Notes under the pieces: generated by a model
Told to the model about the DNA's origin: nothing
Database searches by the model: none
Seen by the model: the letters and a program-made list of their open reading frames with translations, nothing else
Program-made: the position numbers and the translations under genes
NCBI GenBank assembly: GCA_900553965.1
Contig: USFX01000061.1
Span: forward strand, 1 to 12,640
DNA: 12,640 bases
From: an uncultured Prevotella sp.
GTDB lineage: Bacteria; Bacteroidota; Bacteroidia; Bacteroidales; Bacteroidaceae
Direction: 5' to 3'
Shown: in pieces, positions 12,416-12,640 of the stretch
Layout: every line of letters starts with the position of its first letter
Numbering within the stretch: the first letter of the stretch is position 1

Positions 12416-12640
12416 CTATCCGGCCGTGAGCTTTGCACCCTGTCTGATGCCATCACGCTTCATGCGGTTGACCAGCAGATTGGTGAACTCATGGTTTTTC
12501 AGTCCCCACTGCGGTGCGACGAGCATGTCCTTCGGTGCCTGTGAGACAAAGCGTTCAAGGACAAGGTCCGGCCGCAAGTGCTGTATGTATTCACAGACGA
12601 GGCTGATGTATTCGTCGACCGTATAGACATGGAACGGTTC
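12416..12640 (-). CDS. YhcC-like radical SAM protein, C-terminal part only
   Basis: The gene enters from the right edge; only its last 74 codons and TAG stop lie in the window. The visible end reads HVYTVDEYISLVCEYIQ, then LRPDLVLERFVSQAPKDML, then APQWGLKNHEF, which matches the C-terminus of the YhcC/TIGR01212 radical SAM family (LRPD..ERF.SQ.P...L.AP.WG.KN). The radical SAM cysteine motif would lie outside the window. The family is widespread and its substrate is not established. The frame is different from that of the DUF4861-like gene that follows on the same strand. Confidence 0.82.
   Translation of the reverse strand, partial: EPFHVYTVDEYISLVCEYIQHLRPDLVLERFVSQAPKDMLVAPQWGLKNHEFTNLLVNRMKRDGIRQGAKLTAG

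Noticed and set aside
12271..12456. 62-residue N-terminal extension of the DUF4861-like protein
   Set aside because: It runs through the -7 box and overlaps the end of the YhcC-like gene in another frame; a signal peptide should be at the N-terminus.
12426..12626. 66-codon plus-strand frame at the right edge
   Set aside because: The minus strand encodes a recognisable YhcC-like C-terminus over the same bases, open to the window edge.

Overview
The window looks like chromosomal core-genome DNA from a Bacteroidales bacterium, most likely of the Prevotella group. Evidence for this: near-perfect Bacteroidetes promoter boxes (TAnnTTTG, sometimes with TTTG 19-20 bases upstream) stand before most transcription units; most starts lack a Shine-Dalgarno sequence; and the proteins themselves (a Bacteroidales-type second EF-G, the RprX/RprY pair, a Bacteroidetes-type MtaB, a DUF4861-like secreted protein) fit that order. 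The genus is inferred from remembered protein similarity, not from a search. I see no rRNA, tRNA, CRISPR array, insertion sequence or phage gene.

Layout from left to right. Bases 1-165 are non-coding edge with a short heptamer repeat. hemW (radical SAM haem chaperone-like, minus strand) is divergent from fusA2 (second EF-G, plus strand); their promoters share about 140 bases that include a small palindrome. A strong hairpin ends fusA2. About 280 bases without a gene follow, then a cluster of GTTAA half-sites and a consensus promoter that starts rprX almost at its ATG. rprX (membrane histidine kinase) and rprY (OmpR-type regulator) form a two-gene operon closed by a clear terminator. The ribosomal operon rpsF-rpsR-rplI (S6, S18, L9) follows with its own promoter and terminator. 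A 58-residue lipoprotein gene made largely of a tandem VVDSA-type repeat lies on the minus strand, divergent from mtaB. mtaB (tRNA methylthiotransferase) overlaps a family 2 glycosyltransferase gene by 4 bases. A three-copy 27-30 base repeat sits between the convergent glycosyltransferase and DUF4861-like genes, two copies forming a long hairpin. The right edge carries the C-terminal end of a YhcC-like radical SAM protein (minus strand).

Functionally the window is rich in translation: an EF-G paralog, three ribosomal proteins and a tRNA modification enzyme. Around these stand envelope and signalling genes (RprXY, lipoprotein, glycosyltransferase, secreted DUF4861-like protein). The most notable points are: the EF-G paralog has serine where EF-G has its catalytic histidine in the G3 motif; rprX appears to be transcribed with almost no leader; rpsR and rplI have strong Shine-Dalgarno sequences although Bacteroidetes ribosomes normally hide the anti-Shine-Dalgarno tail, using S6 and S18 as part of the pocket; the small repeat-built lipoprotein; and the interspersed ACGCAAAGACGCC repeat. 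I did not find convincing evidence of an entirely new multi-gene system.
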